A stretch of 64,000 nucleotides of DNA, from contig NZ_CABFMD010000004.1 of the NCBI RefSeq assembly GCF_901875555.1, positions 1 through 64,000 of the forward strand. Direction: 5' to 3'. Within the stretch, counting starts at the first letter, position 1, and every line of letters starts with the position of its first letter. Made by a program: the position numbers and the translations under genes. Under the pieces are notes generated by a model. It searched no databases, was not told the origin of the DNA, and worked only from the letters and a program-made list of their open reading frames with translations. Source of the stretch: Streptococcus parasanguinis (GTDB lineage: Bacteria; Bacillota; Bacilli; Lactobacillales; Streptococcaceae). Of this stretch, positions 46,743 through 55,792 are shown piece after piece.

Positions 46743-46748
46743 AAGTGC

Positions 46749-46776
46749 TTGACATCCGTTCTCAGAGTGCTATACT
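46749..46776 (+). promoter_or_regulatory. tRNA-Thr promoter
   Basis: TTGACA (46749-46754), 16 bases, TATACT (46771-46776). Confidence 0.85.
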
Positions 46777-46788
46777 AAGAAGGTAATC

Positions 46789-46861
46789 GCCGATTTAGCT
46801 CAGTTGGTAGAGCAACGCACTCGTAACGCGTAGGTCACAGGTTCGATCCCTGCAATCGGCA
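46789..46861 (+). tRNA. tRNA-Thr (anticodon CGT)
   Basis: This 73-base cloverleaf has acceptor GCCGATT/AATCGGC, D arm GCTC/GAGC, and anticodon loop CTCGTAA giving CGT, which reads the Thr codon ACG. The T arm is CAGG-TTCGATC-CCTG. The first anticodon-stem pair closing the loop is A-C, as in other streptococcal copies of this tRNA as far as I recall. CCA is not encoded. Confidence 0.93.
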
Positions 46862-46875
46862 TCAAATGATACAGT

Positions 46876-46903
46876 AAAAAGTCTGTTGTGACGGGCTTTT
46901 TTG
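46876..46903 (+). terminator. Terminator of tRNA-Thr
   Basis: AAAGTCTG pairs with CGGGCTTT (G-U pairs included), followed by T6. Confidence 0.75.
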
Positions 46904-46959
46904 ATGTTTAATTGCTTTTTGTACCAAATTAATTATAAAAGGCTTCGATGAACATTAAA

Positions 46960-47061
46960 AGGACCTGCTTGATGTAGTAGTGATGGCTAGAAGCACCACT
47001 TGGAGGGGCGAGATAATGAATGATGGTGATAACCGATTCGTTCTGTCTCGCTCCTTTTTTT
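46960..47061 (+). ncRNA. Possible small RNA with terminator
   Basis: The 280-base gap between tRNA-Thr and the next gene holds two hairpins: AGTGATGGC/GCACCACT (about 46979-47000) and GGGGCGAGA/TCTCGCTCC (47005-47013, 47046-47054), the latter followed by eight T. This is an intrinsic terminator with no gene in front of it, which suggests a small RNA. A promoter is not clear. Confidence 0.35.
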
Positions 47062-47182
47062 GACCGCATAGGCGCTATTTTTAACCACTTAGTCAAAAGT
47101 CCTTGTTACTTTTCACTCCCTCTGCTATCATAGAATCATCAAAGGAAGGAACCCTTCCGAATAGTGAAAATGAGGTATTAGG

Positions 47183-47494
47183 ATGAAAAAACTACTTGGA
47201 CTTGGATTTATTCTGGCTGCTCTTGCGGTTGTCACAATGGGAATGGTTGGCTTTCCAAAGCTTGATGTGAATATCTGGCCCCTATTTCCCGTTCTCTTAT
47301 TTGCTTTCTTTACTCTTGAAAATCTGATGAAACAGGATTACAAGGCAAGTGCTATCTGTGCTTTGATTGCCCTGATGATTGCAAACGCGATCTATGATCT
47401 CTTGCCGGTTTCAAATGGCTTAGTGATCACAGCGGGTGTTCTTGCTTGCGTGGGTCTTGGTTTTCTTTTACCAGATAAGGAAAGCAACAAATAA
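47183..47494 (+). CDS. Small LiaI/LiaF-like membrane protein
   Basis: This 103-residue protein has three to four membrane helices. Its pattern DVNIWPLFPVLLFAFF and LLPVSNGLVITAGVLA closely parallels the N-terminal membrane part of the LiaF-like protein at 48246 (DISIWTLAWVTLL and FLPVSNSVVILSSILA), so the two are paralogous. A role in envelope stress is inferred. AGTGAAAATGAGG lies before the start. A repeat copy follows directly. Confidence 0.72.
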   Translation: MKKLLGLGFILAALAVVTMGMVGFPKLDVNIWPLFPVLLFAFFTLENLMKQDYKASAICALIALMIANAIYDLLPVSNGLVITAGVLACVGLGFLLPDKESNK

Positions 47495-47500
47495 ACAAGG

Positions 47501-47681
47501 GAGGCTGGGACAAAAATCCTAGCCTCTCAATTGTCTTTGGATTGTCGAGCAAGACGCAGTGGTTGAGTGGGCTCTACTACGCTGATTTCATCAGCTTTTA
47601 TAGCCCTACTCAACTGTGCGGAGGTGGGACGACGAAATCGAATTCTAAAGAATGACCGATTTCTGTCCCACCCTCTTTTTT
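47501..47681 (+). repeat. Dispersed terminator-like repeat, subfamily A, copy 4
   Basis: Same three-hairpin element as at 22288, with a few point changes in loops (for example TTTTATAGCCC). It begins seven bases past the stop of the small membrane gene. Confidence 0.9.
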
Positions 47682-47794
47682 ACTTCTCAAAAACTACCTC
47701 TTGATGGGCAAAACGTGCCACTTACTGAAAAGCCCTTGTTTTGTTTTCAACAGCTGTTATAATGGTACTATCAAAACGTTGGGAAAGGAGTTTT

Positions 47795-48241
47795 ATGAAA
47801 GTTAGAATTGAATTGGATCCATCAATGGACGAGCCTGAGATCTTGATTCGAGCTCCGCGCCTGACCCCGGAGTTGACCCAGCTGCAAGAGAGAATCCTAG
47901 AACAAAAAGTCGCTCCATTAGCCTTCTACAAGGATCGAAGTGAGTATTTTCTAGATGTAGCATCGATCCTCTTTTTTGAGACGGATGGGGAGAAAATCTA
48001 TGGGCATACCAGGGATGAGGCCTATGAGGTCAAGCAGAAGCTTTATGAATTGGAGGAGTTGCTTCCCATTGCCTTTTGTCGGATTTCCAAATCCACCATT
48101 GTCAACGCGAAGCAGATCTACTCGTTGGAAAAGTCTTTTTCAGGGACCAGCACGGTCAACTTCTACCAAACCCACAAGCAGGTCCATGTATCCAGACGCT
48201 ACTACCAACTCTTAAAAGAACGACTAAATGAAATGAGGTAA
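47795..48241 (+). CDS. LytTR-family DNA-binding regulator
   Basis: This 148-residue protein starts at the ATG at 47795 behind GGGAAAGGAG (the longer frame from 47741 is rejected). The C-terminal 100 residues are a LytTR domain (YFLDVASILFFETDGEKIYGHT, then FCRISKSTIVNAKQIYSLEKSF and HVSRRYYQLLKE). It has no receiver domain, like other small LytTR regulators that are paired with membrane proteins in streptococci. It is coupled to the LiaF-like gene four bases downstream and probably controls envelope genes. Confidence 0.85.
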   Translation: MKVRIELDPSMDEPEILIRAPRLTPELTQLQERILEQKVAPLAFYKDRSEYFLDVASILFFETDGEKIYGHTRDEAYEVKQKLYELEELLPIAFCRISKSTIVNAKQIYSLEKSFSGTSTVNFYQTHKQVHVSRRYYQLLKERLNEMR

Positions 48242-48245
48242 TATC

Positions 48246-48941
48246 ATGAGAAAAAAATTAATCGGTATCTTCTTGATCCTTCTAGCAGCCTTGGTGCTTT
48301 TACAGGGCTATTTTGTAAAATGGGACATCAGCATCTGGACCTTGGCTTGGGTCACTTTGTTAGCGGTCCTCTCCCTCTCTAGTTTCTTAAAACGCCATTT
48401 TGGTTGGGGCTTCATCTATGGACTTTTAGCCCTCTTTTGTCTCAATGGGCAATACCATTTCCTTCCGGTATCCAATTCGGTGGTGATCCTTTCTTCAATT
48501 CTCGCTGTGATTGGACTCAATATTTTATTCAAGCCCTCTAAGAAGACAAAAGACCGCCTAGCTTCCTATTCTGCTGGGTCCATGAGTAAGTCTGATGGCA
48601 ACAATATTGATGTCACTTTTTCTACAGTAACCAAGTATCTCAATGATCAACACTTTACCCATGGAAGTGCAGATGTCAGTCTCGGAGAAGCATCGGTTTA
48701 TTTTGACAATTGCCGGATTGAGGGTCCTTCTGCCCAGTTTGTTGTCGATGTTTCCCTTGGGAGTCTGAGCCTCTATGTGCCAAGCGATTGGCGCGTCCAT
48801 GTTAATGTGGATAATTCCCTCTCAGCCATCCAACATCAGGAAAATCCAAGTGCTCTCACTAGCAAGGATTTCTACATTACGGGCGATGTTTCCTTAGGAA
48901 ATCTAGAAATTATCTATGTAGGAGAGAATTCGTTTTCTTAA
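48246..48941 (+). CDS. LiaF-like membrane protein
   Basis: This 231-residue protein has four N-terminal membrane helices (about 1-100) and a soluble C-terminal beta-rich domain of the LiaF type (DVSLGEASVYFDNCRIEGP and ITGDVSLGNLEIIYVG). LiaF-type proteins restrain envelope-stress signalling. It follows the LytTR gene by four bases, so the pair may be a membrane-controlled regulator unit. Confidence 0.8.
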   Translation: MRKKLIGIFLILLAALVLLQGYFVKWDISIWTLAWVTLLAVLSLSSFLKRHFGWGFIYGLLALFCLNGQYHFLPVSNSVVILSSILAVIGLNILFKPSKKTKDRLASYSAGSMSKSDGNNIDVTFSTVTKYLNDQHFTHGSADVSLGEASVYFDNCRIEGPSAQFVVDVSLGSLSLYVPSDWRVHVNVDNSLSAIQHQENPSALTSKDFYITGDVSLGNLEIIYVGENSFS

Positions 48942-49060
48942 GATAGAAAATGAAAAACTTTCTCCAAAAGCTTGCCAAGAGAGATTTTTTTTGGTAATAT
49001 AGTACGGTATGTGGTGCTAGCACATCCGTTATATTAGATCTAATAGGAGGAAACACAGAA

Positions 49061-49249
49061 ATGGCTAAAGTATGTTATTTCACAGGTCGTAAGACTGTAT
49101 CAGGTAACAACCGTTCACACGCGATGAACCAAACAAAACGTGCCGTAAAACCAAACCTTCAAAAAGTAACTGTCCTTATCGATGGTAAACCTAAAAAAGT
49201 TTGGGCTTCAGCTCGTGCATTGAAATCTGGTAAAGTAGAACGCGTTTAA
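49061..49249 (+). CDS. rpmB: Ribosomal protein bL28
   Basis: This 62-residue large-subunit protein matches L28 fully: [27 protein letters not shown], and the end [28 protein letters not shown] precedes the start. Codon bias is strong. Its transcript likely ends in the subfamily B repeat. Confidence 0.98.
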   Translation: MAKVCYFTGRKTVSGNNRSHAMNQTKRAVKPNLQKVTVLIDGKPKKVWASARALKSGKVERV

Positions 49250-49258
49250 TAAAGAAAG

Positions 49259-49433
49259 AAGGCTGGGCATAAAGTGTTCAGCCTTCGCTTTTTGATAGGA
49301 ATAGTAGTATGACGCAGTGGTTGATTGGAACTACTCATTTTTGAAACATTCGTACTTCCTAATCAACTGTGCGGGGGTGGGAATACGGACTCTTTTGAAC
49401 GAATCGGAGTCCTTTCCCACTCCCTTTTCTTTT
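49259..49433 (+). repeat. Dispersed terminator-like repeat, subfamily B, copy 2
   Basis: Same plan as at 36771, with further compensating changes: GTTGATTGGAACTAC pairs with GTACTTCCTAATCAAC, and GTGGGAATACGGACTC pairs with GAGTCCTTTCCCAC. It lies nine bases past rpmB. Confidence 0.87.
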
Positions 49434-49538
49434 TCTCTAGAGACAGCTGTCACAGCGGGAGAAGAATAGTCCCTACCCTTTTACAGTTGGCCTCTTTTAT
49501 GGTAAAATAGAATATAAAATACTTTTGAGGTAGAAATT

Positions 49539-49904
49539 ATGACAGTAAAAATCAATACAAAGGACGGTCAAATTGAATTGACTGATGAGGTTATCGCAAC
49601 TGTTGTAGGCGGTGCTGCTACTGAGATCTTCGGTGTGGTTGGAATGGCCAGCAAAAATGCGATCAAAGATAATTTCCAAGCCCTCCTAGGGAAAGAAAAC
49701 TTCTCTAAAGGTGTTGTTGTCAAAACAACGGAAGCAGGAACTATCGCAGTTGATGTTTACACTGTTTTGAGCTATGGAACAAAAATTAGCGAAGTCTCAA
49801 AAAATATTCAAGAACGTGTGAAATTTAGTTTGGAAAATCAACTTGGAATCACTACGGATACTGTGAATGTCTATATTCAAAATATCAAGATTGTGGGAGA
49901 ATAA
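49539..49904 (+). CDS. Asp23/Gls24-family protein
   Basis: This 121-residue protein shows the Asp23 pattern (GQIELTDEVIATVVGGAATEIFGVVGMASKN, and DVYTVLSYGTKISEVSKNIQE). Asp23 proteins relate to envelope stress; in this place the gene is always paired with FakA, two bases downstream. TTTTGAGGTAG precedes the start. Confidence 0.9.
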   Translation: MTVKINTKDGQIELTDEVIATVVGGAATEIFGVVGMASKNAIKDNFQALLGKENFSKGVVVKTTEAGTIAVDVYTVLSYGTKISEVSKNIQERVKFSLENQLGITTDTVNVYIQNIKIVGE

Positions 49905-49906
49905 TC

Positions 49907-51571
49907 GTGGCTAATATTACTACAAGTTTATTTCAAGAAATGGTTCAAGCGGGGGCTACGCGCTTAAATAAACAAGCGGAATATGTAAACTCTTTGAACG
50001 TCTTTCCTGTACCAGACGGGGACACAGGAACCAATATGGGAATGACCATCGAAAATGGGGCAAAAGAAGTAGCTGATCGCTCTGCTTCAACTGTTGGTGA
50101 AGCAGCAGGGATCTTCGCTAAAGGACTATTGATGGGCGCGCGTGGGAACTCAGGAGTCATCACTTCTCAATTGTTCCGTGGATTTTCTCAAAGTGTCAAA
50201 GACAAAGAAGAATTGGATGGAGCAGCACTTGCAGCAGCCTTCCAGTCTGGTGTTGAAGTAGCCTATAAAGCCGTTATGAAGCCGGTTGAAGGTACCATTT
50301 TGACGGTTTCTCGTGGGGCAGCCATCGGTGCCAAGAAAAAAGCAGAATCTACCAATGATGCGGTAGAAGTCATGCGTGCAGCTCTTGAAGGTGCTAAAAC
50401 AGCTCTTGCTAAGACTCCAGATATGTTGCCGGTCTTGAAAGAAGTTGGTGTGGTAGACTCTGGTGGTCAAGGTTTGGTCTTCATCTATGAAGGATTCTTA
50501 TCAGCTTTGACAGGGGAATTCATCGCTTCTGAAGAGTTCCAAGCAACACCTGCAACCATGTCAGAAATGATCAATGCAGAACACCACAAGTCAGTCGCTG
50601 GCCATGTCGCAACTGAAGACATCAAGTTTGGTTACTGTACAGAAATCATGGTCGCTTTGAAACAAGGTCCAACTTATGTCAAAGACTTCGATTACGATGA
50701 ATTCCGTAACTATTTGAACAACCTTGGGGATTCCCTATTGGTGGTGAATGACGATGAGATTGTCAAAGTTCACGTCCATACAGAAGATCCAGGTCTTGTC
50801 ATGCAAGAAGGTCTTAAGTATGGAAGCTTGGTCAAGGTCAAAGTCGATAACATGCGCAACCAACATGAAGCGCAAGTTGAAAAAGAAGAACGTCAAGCCA
50901 AACCAGTTGAAGAAAAAGAATATGCCATTATTGCTGTTGCAGCAGGTGATGGCTTGGCAGATATTTTCAAGGCACAGGGCGTAGACTACATCATCTCAGG
51001 TGGTCAAACCATGAACCCATCAACAGAAGACTTTGTCAAAGCTGTTGAAGAGTTGAATGCGCGCAACATCATTATCTTGCCAAACAACAAAAATATCTTG
51101 ATGGCTGCTCAATCTGCAGCAGAAGTGATTGATCAACCTGCAGCAGTTGTAGAAACCAAGACAATCCCTCAAGGATTAACCAGTCTTCTTGCCTTTGATG
51201 AAAGTAAGCCGATCGAAGAAAACTATGAACGCATGAGCGCTGCATTGGCGGATGTTGTTTCTGGTAGCGTAACGACTGCTGTTCGGGATACCACTATTGA
51301 TGGTCTTGAAATCCACGAAAATGATAACCTCGGTATGGTAGATGGTAAGATCGTCGTTTCAAATCCAGACATGATGGAAACCTTGGAAGAAACCTTCGCT
51401 CACATGTTGGACGAAGACAGTGAAATTGTGACCATCTATGTTGGTGAAGAGGGTAGTGAGGAAGTGGCAAACGAATTGGCCCAAAGCCTCGCAGAAAAAT
51501 ACGAAGACGTAGAAGTGGAAATCCACCAAGGTGGCCAACCCGTTTACCCATACTTGTTTAGTGTAGAATAA
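49907..51571 (+). CDS. fakA: Fatty acid kinase, ATP-binding subunit FakA
   Basis: This 554-residue protein has a GTG start with GGGAGAATA upstream. An N-terminal DhaL/DAK2 domain (about 1-200: NVFPVPDGDTGTNMG is the nucleotide-metal motif, then ARGNSGVITSQ) is followed by a linker and a DegV-like C-terminal region. FakA phosphorylates fatty acids that are held by FakB proteins, letting exogenous fatty acids enter phospholipid synthesis. The FakB partners lie elsewhere. Confidence 0.92.
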   Translation: MANITTSLFQEMVQAGATRLNKQAEYVNSLNVFPVPDGDTGTNMGMTIENGAKEVADRSASTVGEAAGIFAKGLLMGARGNSGVITSQLFRGFSQSVKDKEELDGAALAAAFQSGVEVAYKAVMKPVEGTILTVSRGAAIGAKKKAESTNDAVEVMRAALEGAKTALAKTPDMLPVLKEVGVVDSGGQGLVFIYEGFLSALTGEFIASEEFQATPATMSEMINAEHHKSVAGHVATEDIKFGYCTEIMVALKQGPTYVKDFDYDEFRNYLNNLGDSLLVVNDDEIVKVHVHTEDPGLVMQEGLKYGSLVKVKVDNMRNQHEAQVEKEERQAKPVEEKEYAIIAVAAGDGLADIFKAQGVDYIISGGQTMNPSTEDFVKAVEELNARNIIILPNNKNILMAAQSAAEVIDQPAAVVETKTIPQGLTSLLAFDESKPIEENYERMSAALADVVSGSVTTAVRDTTIDGLEIHENDNLGMVDGKIVVSNPDMMETLEETFAHMLDEDSEIVTIYVGEEGSEEVANELAQSLAEKYEDVEVEIHQGGQPVYPYLFSVE

Positions 51572-51579
51572 ATGAACAG

Positions 51580-51603
51580 AAGGTTCCGAAAGGGACCTTT
51601 TTA
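51580..51603 (+). terminator. Terminator of the Asp23-fakA operon
   Basis: AAGGTTCC and GGGACCTT hairpin (one G-U pair), then T5. Confidence 0.8.
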
Positions 51604-51861
51604 TGTGCATAAATGTTTGCCTAAAACAGAGTTTTCAATGAAGAGAAGCCCTGAGGATGACAAGCCTTCCTGCGTTTGATGAGGAAGGAAAACATGGATT
51701 TAAAACGAAATGAAGGTTAAAAATGGGAGAAAAGTATGTGAATTTTTTCAAAAAATGAAAAGGTTGAAATGAGTGGAAAAAGGTTTGAGTGATGGAGTTT
51801 TTAGACAAGAAAGACGCGATATGTTATACTGGTATTAGTATGTGAAAGGAGAGTTATAAAA

Positions 51862-52416
51862 ATGAAGAAATTTTTTGTAACCCTTGGGCTAGCCATTTTG
51901 GTATTGACTGGTTGTTCGCAATCCCAAACAAAGAAAACTACAGCCGCTAGCTCATCTAGCAGTTCCACTGTTAAAAAAGAAGTAAAAAATGAAGAAAAAA
52001 CCACAACCTTAGTAGGAGATATCCATGGGACCAAGCACCGCGATATCATTCACTCAAAAGGAGATAAGGTTGAAAACCTTCGCATCGAAGTAACCGCAGA
52101 CCTACCTCAACAGCTCGGAGCAATTGCGGCAGAAAAGTCTCCAGAAGAGCTGACAGCTGCTATTCAGGCTTTGCTAGAACAAAATGAAGACTATAAAAAA
52201 CTGAAAACAGTTCCTGGTTTTAGTTTGGAGTATAGTGTCACACCAGAGAAGAAATTGCTCTCAACTAGTGTGATTGACCTCAACAAAATTGATGCCAAAT
52301 CTCTCGAGCAAATTTCCTACTTCAAAGATGCCGGTCTCAATGATTTGAAAAACATGAAGGCAGATGCCTTGGTGAAGGCCTTGAAATTGCATGGCATGAA
52401 AGAAGAAGGTCAGTAA
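51862..52416 (+). CDS. Lipoprotein of the DUF1307 type
   Basis: This 184-residue protein has a signal peptide ending in lipobox LTGC (Cys at about 18), then a Ser/Thr/Lys-rich linker and a folded domain. The domain has GDIHGTKHRDIIHSKGDKVENLRIE, which resembles the DUF1307 (YehR-like) lipoproteins. It is anchored to the outer face of the membrane. AAAGGAGAG precedes the start, with TTAGAC/TATACT as a possible promoter. Function is unknown. Confidence 0.82.
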   Translation: MKKFFVTLGLAILVLTGCSQSQTKKTTAASSSSSSTVKKEVKNEEKTTTLVGDIHGTKHRDIIHSKGDKVENLRIEVTADLPQQLGAIAAEKSPEELTAAIQALLEQNEDYKKLKTVPGFSLEYSVTPEKKLLSTSVIDLNKIDAKSLEQISYFKDAGLNDLKNMKADALVKALKLHGMKEEGQ

Positions 52417-52422
52417 GAAGAC

Positions 52423-52607
52423 AAAAAGAGAGTGGGACAGAAATCGGTCATTCGTTAGAATTCGATTTCGTCGTCCCACCTCCGCACAGTTGAGTAGGGC
52501 TGTAAAAGCTAATGAAATCAGCGTAGTAGAGCCCACTCAACCACTGCGTCTTGCTCGACAATCCAAAAACAAGAAGAGGCTAGGACTTTTGTCCCAGCCT
52601 TTTTTTA
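52423..52607 (-). repeat. Dispersed terminator-like repeat, subfamily A, copy 5 (inverted)
   Basis: Same element as at 22288 but in reverse orientation. It follows the lipoprotein stop by about seven bases. Because hairpin 1 then ends in AGCCTTTTTTT on the plus strand, the inverted copy can also stop plus-strand transcription. Confidence 0.9.
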
Positions 52608-52698
52608 GTGACATTTGTCATGTGAGCCAGTGACAAAATCATCTAGTTGCATTCTTTACCTTTCGCTATAATATAGTCAGAAAGTGAGAGGTATAAAA

Positions 52699-52890
52699 AT
52701 GAAACAGTGGTTCTATAAAGTATTTACGTTAACAGTGGTTGGGATGGCCGTCTATTTGATCTTTTCAAAGGATGATAGTCTCTATTACCATTTCCCTTGG
52801 GAATTATTTGCGGGGATAGGCATCGTGAGCTGGGCAACTCAAGAAGGGCTGAAGCTCGTTAAAGAGGTCAAAAAGGAGTTTGAAAAATGA
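52699..52890 (+). CDS. Small membrane protein, first gene of the ABC/two-component operon
   Basis: This 63-residue protein starts at the ATG at 52699 (GAGAGG seven bases upstream; a GTG at 52684 lies inside the ribosome site). It has one to two hydrophobic segments and a charged C-terminus (LKLVKEVKKEFEK). It overlaps the next gene by four bases (ATGA). Its role is unknown; it belongs to the operon below. Confidence 0.7.
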   Translation: MKQWFYKVFTLTVVGMAVYLIFSKDDSLYYHFPWELFAGIGIVSWATQEGLKLVKEVKKEFEK

Positions 52891-53084
52891 ATAAGAAACT
52901 AGAAATTGGCTGGATGTTTGCTTTTTGTATGGTCCTCTGGCTAACTGAACAGATGACGGGTTGGTTTTCTGCTCATTTTCCTAGCTGGTTTTTCCAAACG
53001 ATTTGGGGAGTGACCTTGGTTGTATTTGTCATCATTCCAGCTGGACAGATCTGGTTGAAAGGAGAACATCATGAGTGTCATTAG
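52887..53084 (+). CDS. Small membrane protein, second gene of the operon
   Basis: This 65-residue protein has two hydrophobic helices (about 9-24 and 37-56) and ends EHHECH. It overlaps the ATPase gene by 14 bases. Small membrane partners like this are common in streptococcal operons of this type; function is unknown. Confidence 0.68.
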   Translation: MNKKLEIGWMFAFCMVLWLTEQMTGWFSAHFPSWFFQTIWGVTLVVFVIIPAGQIWLKGEHHECH

Positions 53085-53988
53085 AGTTGAGAACTTGAAA
53101 AAAAGCATCAAAGAAAAGGTGATTCTAGAAGATCTTTCTTTCAGGGTTGAACGAGGGGACTGTTTGGCCTTGATTGGGCCAAACGGGGCAGGGAAAACAA
53201 CCTTGATGAATTGTCTGCTGGGAGATATGAAAGCGACTTCTGGAATCATTGAAGTAGAAGGGAAGGCTCCTGGTCATCCTCGATTAAAGGCTAGTGTCTC
53301 TTATCTCCCTCAAGAGAATGCTATCGTTCAAAAGTTAACCGTGCAGGAGCTGATCAACTTCTTTCGCTCCATTTATCCTAATCCCTTAACGATTAATGAA
53401 ATCGATGATCTATTGCGTTTTAGTTCGGAGCAGAAGAGACAATTGGCCAGTAAGCTGTCTGGTGGGCAAAAGCGTCTTCTATCCTTTGTGTTGACCTTGA
53501 TTGGTCATCCGTCTCTTCTGTTTTTGGATGAGCCAACGGCTGCTATGGATACGTCCACTCGCCAACGCTTTTGGGAGATTGTTAGGGATTTAAAAGATCA
53601 AGGTGTGACCATTGTCTATTCTTCCCATTACATTGAGGAAGTCGAGCATACGGCCGATCGGATTCTGGTCTTGCATCAGGGACATTTGCTTCGGGATACA
53701 ACACCACTCGCTATGAGAAGTGAAGAGGTGGAAAAACATTTTACCCTGCCTTTACGCTACCAAGCTCTAGTGGCAGGGATGGACGGAATTGGTCAAGTGA
53801 CGGTCAAACCCGATGCCCTTCAAGTTGTGACAGGTGATGCCAATCGCTTGTGGAGGCGATTACAAGAAGAAGGCTGTTCGATCCAAGAGATCGAAGTGAC
53901 CAATCGAAGTTTATTGGATTCTATTTTTGAAAATACAAAGGAAGTAGGTAGAGAAGATGAAACGCATGAAAGCTCTCGGCGTAGTTGA
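53071..53988 (+). CDS. ABC transporter ATPase
   Basis: This 305-residue ATPase has Walker A IGPNGAGKTT (about 38-47), signature LSGGQKRLL and Walker B LFLDEPTAAMD. AAAGGAG precedes the start. Its C-terminal 32 bases overlap the permease gene. It powers the exporter with the permease that follows, likely for a drug or antimicrobial peptide sensed by the two-component system. Confidence 0.88.
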   Translation: MSVIRVENLKKSIKEKVILEDLSFRVERGDCLALIGPNGAGKTTLMNCLLGDMKATSGIIEVEGKAPGHPRLKASVSYLPQENAIVQKLTVQELINFFRSIYPNPLTINEIDDLLRFSSEQKRQLASKLSGGQKRLLSFVLTLIGHPSLLFLDEPTAAMDTSTRQRFWEIVRDLKDQGVTIVYSSHYIEEVEHTADRILVLHQGHLLRDTTPLAMRSEEVEKHFTLPLRYQALVAGMDGIGQVTVKPDALQVVTGDANRLWRRLQEEGCSIQEIEVTNRSLLDSIFENTKEVGREDETHESSRRS

Positions 53989-54697
53989 GTGGCATTTGAC
54001 CAGTCGCCAAGCCATTTATTATTTATTATCAATAGGGATGCCCACGGCCTTTTATCTCTTCTTTTCAGGGATGTACCAGGACACACCCGGGGCGCCCGCT
54101 CACTTTATGAGGGATTATCTCCTCTCCATGACGGCTTTTTCCATGATGTCTACGGCCCTATTTTCCTTTCCAACGGTTCTTGAAACCGATCGACTCAACA
54201 ATTGGCAAAAAGTCTTGCGCCATACCCCGGTATCTATGGTAGAATATTATTTAATAAAGGTTGTGGGTCTCTTTGTAGACTTTCTCCTATCCATTGGGGT
54301 CGTCTTTACTGTGGGTCATGTAGTGCGGCATGTGAACATGTCCTTACAAAATTGGGTCTTAGCAGCCTTTCTTCTCATCCTAGGAAGTCTAGCTTTTGTA
54401 GCTATTGGTCTGGTCCTGACCCTGCTTCCTTCCAGTCAATTGATGTCGGTTACGGGCAATCTCCTCTATATGGGACTGGCTGTCATGGGTGGCCTATGGA
54501 TGCCGATTAGTGTCTTTCCAGAATGGATGCAAGCTATTGGCAAATGCCTGCCAACCTATCAATTGATGGAACTGATCAAGACCTTTTTAAATAAGGGGCA
54601 GGTCAATGGTTTTGCTAGTCTCTATTTAACCTTGTTTACCCTGGTCTTGTTTACCCTTGTCATCGTCTATCGTCGTCATTCTGAGGTTCATGCATGA
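53957..54697 (+). CDS. ABC-2 type permease
   Basis: This 246-residue protein has six hydrophobic helices and the ABC-2 pattern (LYMGLAVMGGLWMPISVFPEWMQ). It overlaps both the ATPase gene and, by four bases (ATGA), the kinase gene. It resembles the permease next to pneumococcal two-component system 11, by memory. Confidence 0.85.
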   Translation: MKRMKALGVVEWHLTSRQAIYYLLSIGMPTAFYLFFSGMYQDTPGAPAHFMRDYLLSMTAFSMMSTALFSFPTVLETDRLNNWQKVLRHTPVSMVEYYLIKVVGLFVDFLLSIGVVFTVGHVVRHVNMSLQNWVLAAFLLILGSLAFVAIGLVLTLLPSSQLMSVTGNLLYMGLAVMGGLWMPISVFPEWMQAIGKCLPTYQLMELIKTFLNKGQVNGFASLYLTLFTLVLFTLVIVYRRHSEVHA

Positions 54698-55791
54698 TTG
54701 AAAAACTCAAGCATATTCACCATATGTTTTACGTAGGCCTAATCTTTATGGCCTTTCCTTTTGCTACCATTTTATTTGGGCAAATTCCTTACTGGCATTT
54801 CTTTTTAGCTCTCTTTTTTATGGTGAGTTATCTAGGAATCCTCATTACGGAAAATAAGATACTGACCTGGCTTTTTTGGCTCTATCTTTTGGCTTATATA
54901 GGCGGGAATACCTTTTATATTGGCACTGGCTTTTGTTGGTTTTACTATTATCTAAGTAATATTTTAGTCTATCGTTTTGAAGTCAGCAATTTTCGTTCCC
55001 CCTTTCTTTGGACGGCCTTTCTATCACAACTGATCCTGTTGGGAGCCTTGTTATTTAATAGATATATGGGAGAAAATGATTGGCTTTTTGTACTGATTAT
55101 TTGCTTGTTCATCGCGATTATGACCTTTAGTATGGTCCGGAATCGGATGATGGAAGAGTTGAAAGCTGACCATGCCAAGCAAAATGCTCAGATCAATCTC
55201 TTGCTGGCTGAAAACGAACGCCATCGGATTGGCCGCGATCTACATGACAGTCTGGGACACACCTTTGCCATGCTGAGTGTTAAGGCAGATCTGGCCGATC
55301 AATTCTTAGCATTGGGTCAGGTTGAGAAGGCACAGGAGCAGGTACAAGAAATTCAAGCCATTAGCCAAGAGTCCATGCACCAAGTCCGAGAGATTGTGGA
55401 GAACTTGAAACAGCGAACCCTGGCAAGAGAGTTAGAAACTGTCCAGCAAATGTTAGAAGTGGCGCAAGTCAAAGTGGAGATTCAAAATGAGCTCGACACA
55501 GCTAGTATCTCGCCGACCCTAGAGTCTGCTCTGGCCATGGTATCTCTGGAATTAGCCACCAATATGATCAAACATGCCAAAGCGACGGAGGCCCATCTCT
55601 CTTATCGCTCTACCGAAACAGGGGTGGAAATGGTCGCAGAAGACAATGGCATCGGTTTTGCCAAAGTCTCCGACAAGGACCTGCACTCGATCCGGGAACG
55701 ACTTGAATTGCTAGGAGGAGAACTGGTGATCAGTCATTGTAAAAACCCAACTCGAATAGAATTAACCATCCCTTATCAAGAAAGGAAATAA
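54694..55791 (+). CDS. Sensor histidine kinase (DesK/HisKA_3 type)
   Basis: This 365-residue kinase has five or six membrane helices in residues 10-145, with almost no outside domain. The phospho-acceptor is His184 in [12 protein letters not shown]; the ATP-binding part has EDNGIGFAK and the end [11 protein letters not shown]. Kinases of this type sense the membrane or the transporter itself. It is coupled to the permease and to the response regulator one base downstream. Confidence 0.9.
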   Translation: MIEKLKHIHHMFYVGLIFMAFPFATILFGQIPYWHFFLALFFMVSYLGILITENKILTWLFWLYLLAYIGGNTFYIGTGFCWFYYYLSNILVYRFEVSNFRSPFLWTAFLSQLILLGALLFNRYMGENDWLFVLIICLFIAIMTFSMVRNRMMEELKADHAKQNAQINLLLAENERHRIGRDLHDSLGHTFAMLSVKADLADQFLALGQVEKAQEQVQEIQAISQESMHQVREIVENLKQRTLARELETVQQMLEVAQVKVEIQNELDTASISPTLESALAMVSLELATNMIKHAKATEAHLSYRSTETGVEMVAEDNGIGFAKVSDKDLHSIRERLELLGGELVISHCKNPTRIELTIPYQERK

Positions 55792-55792
55792 G

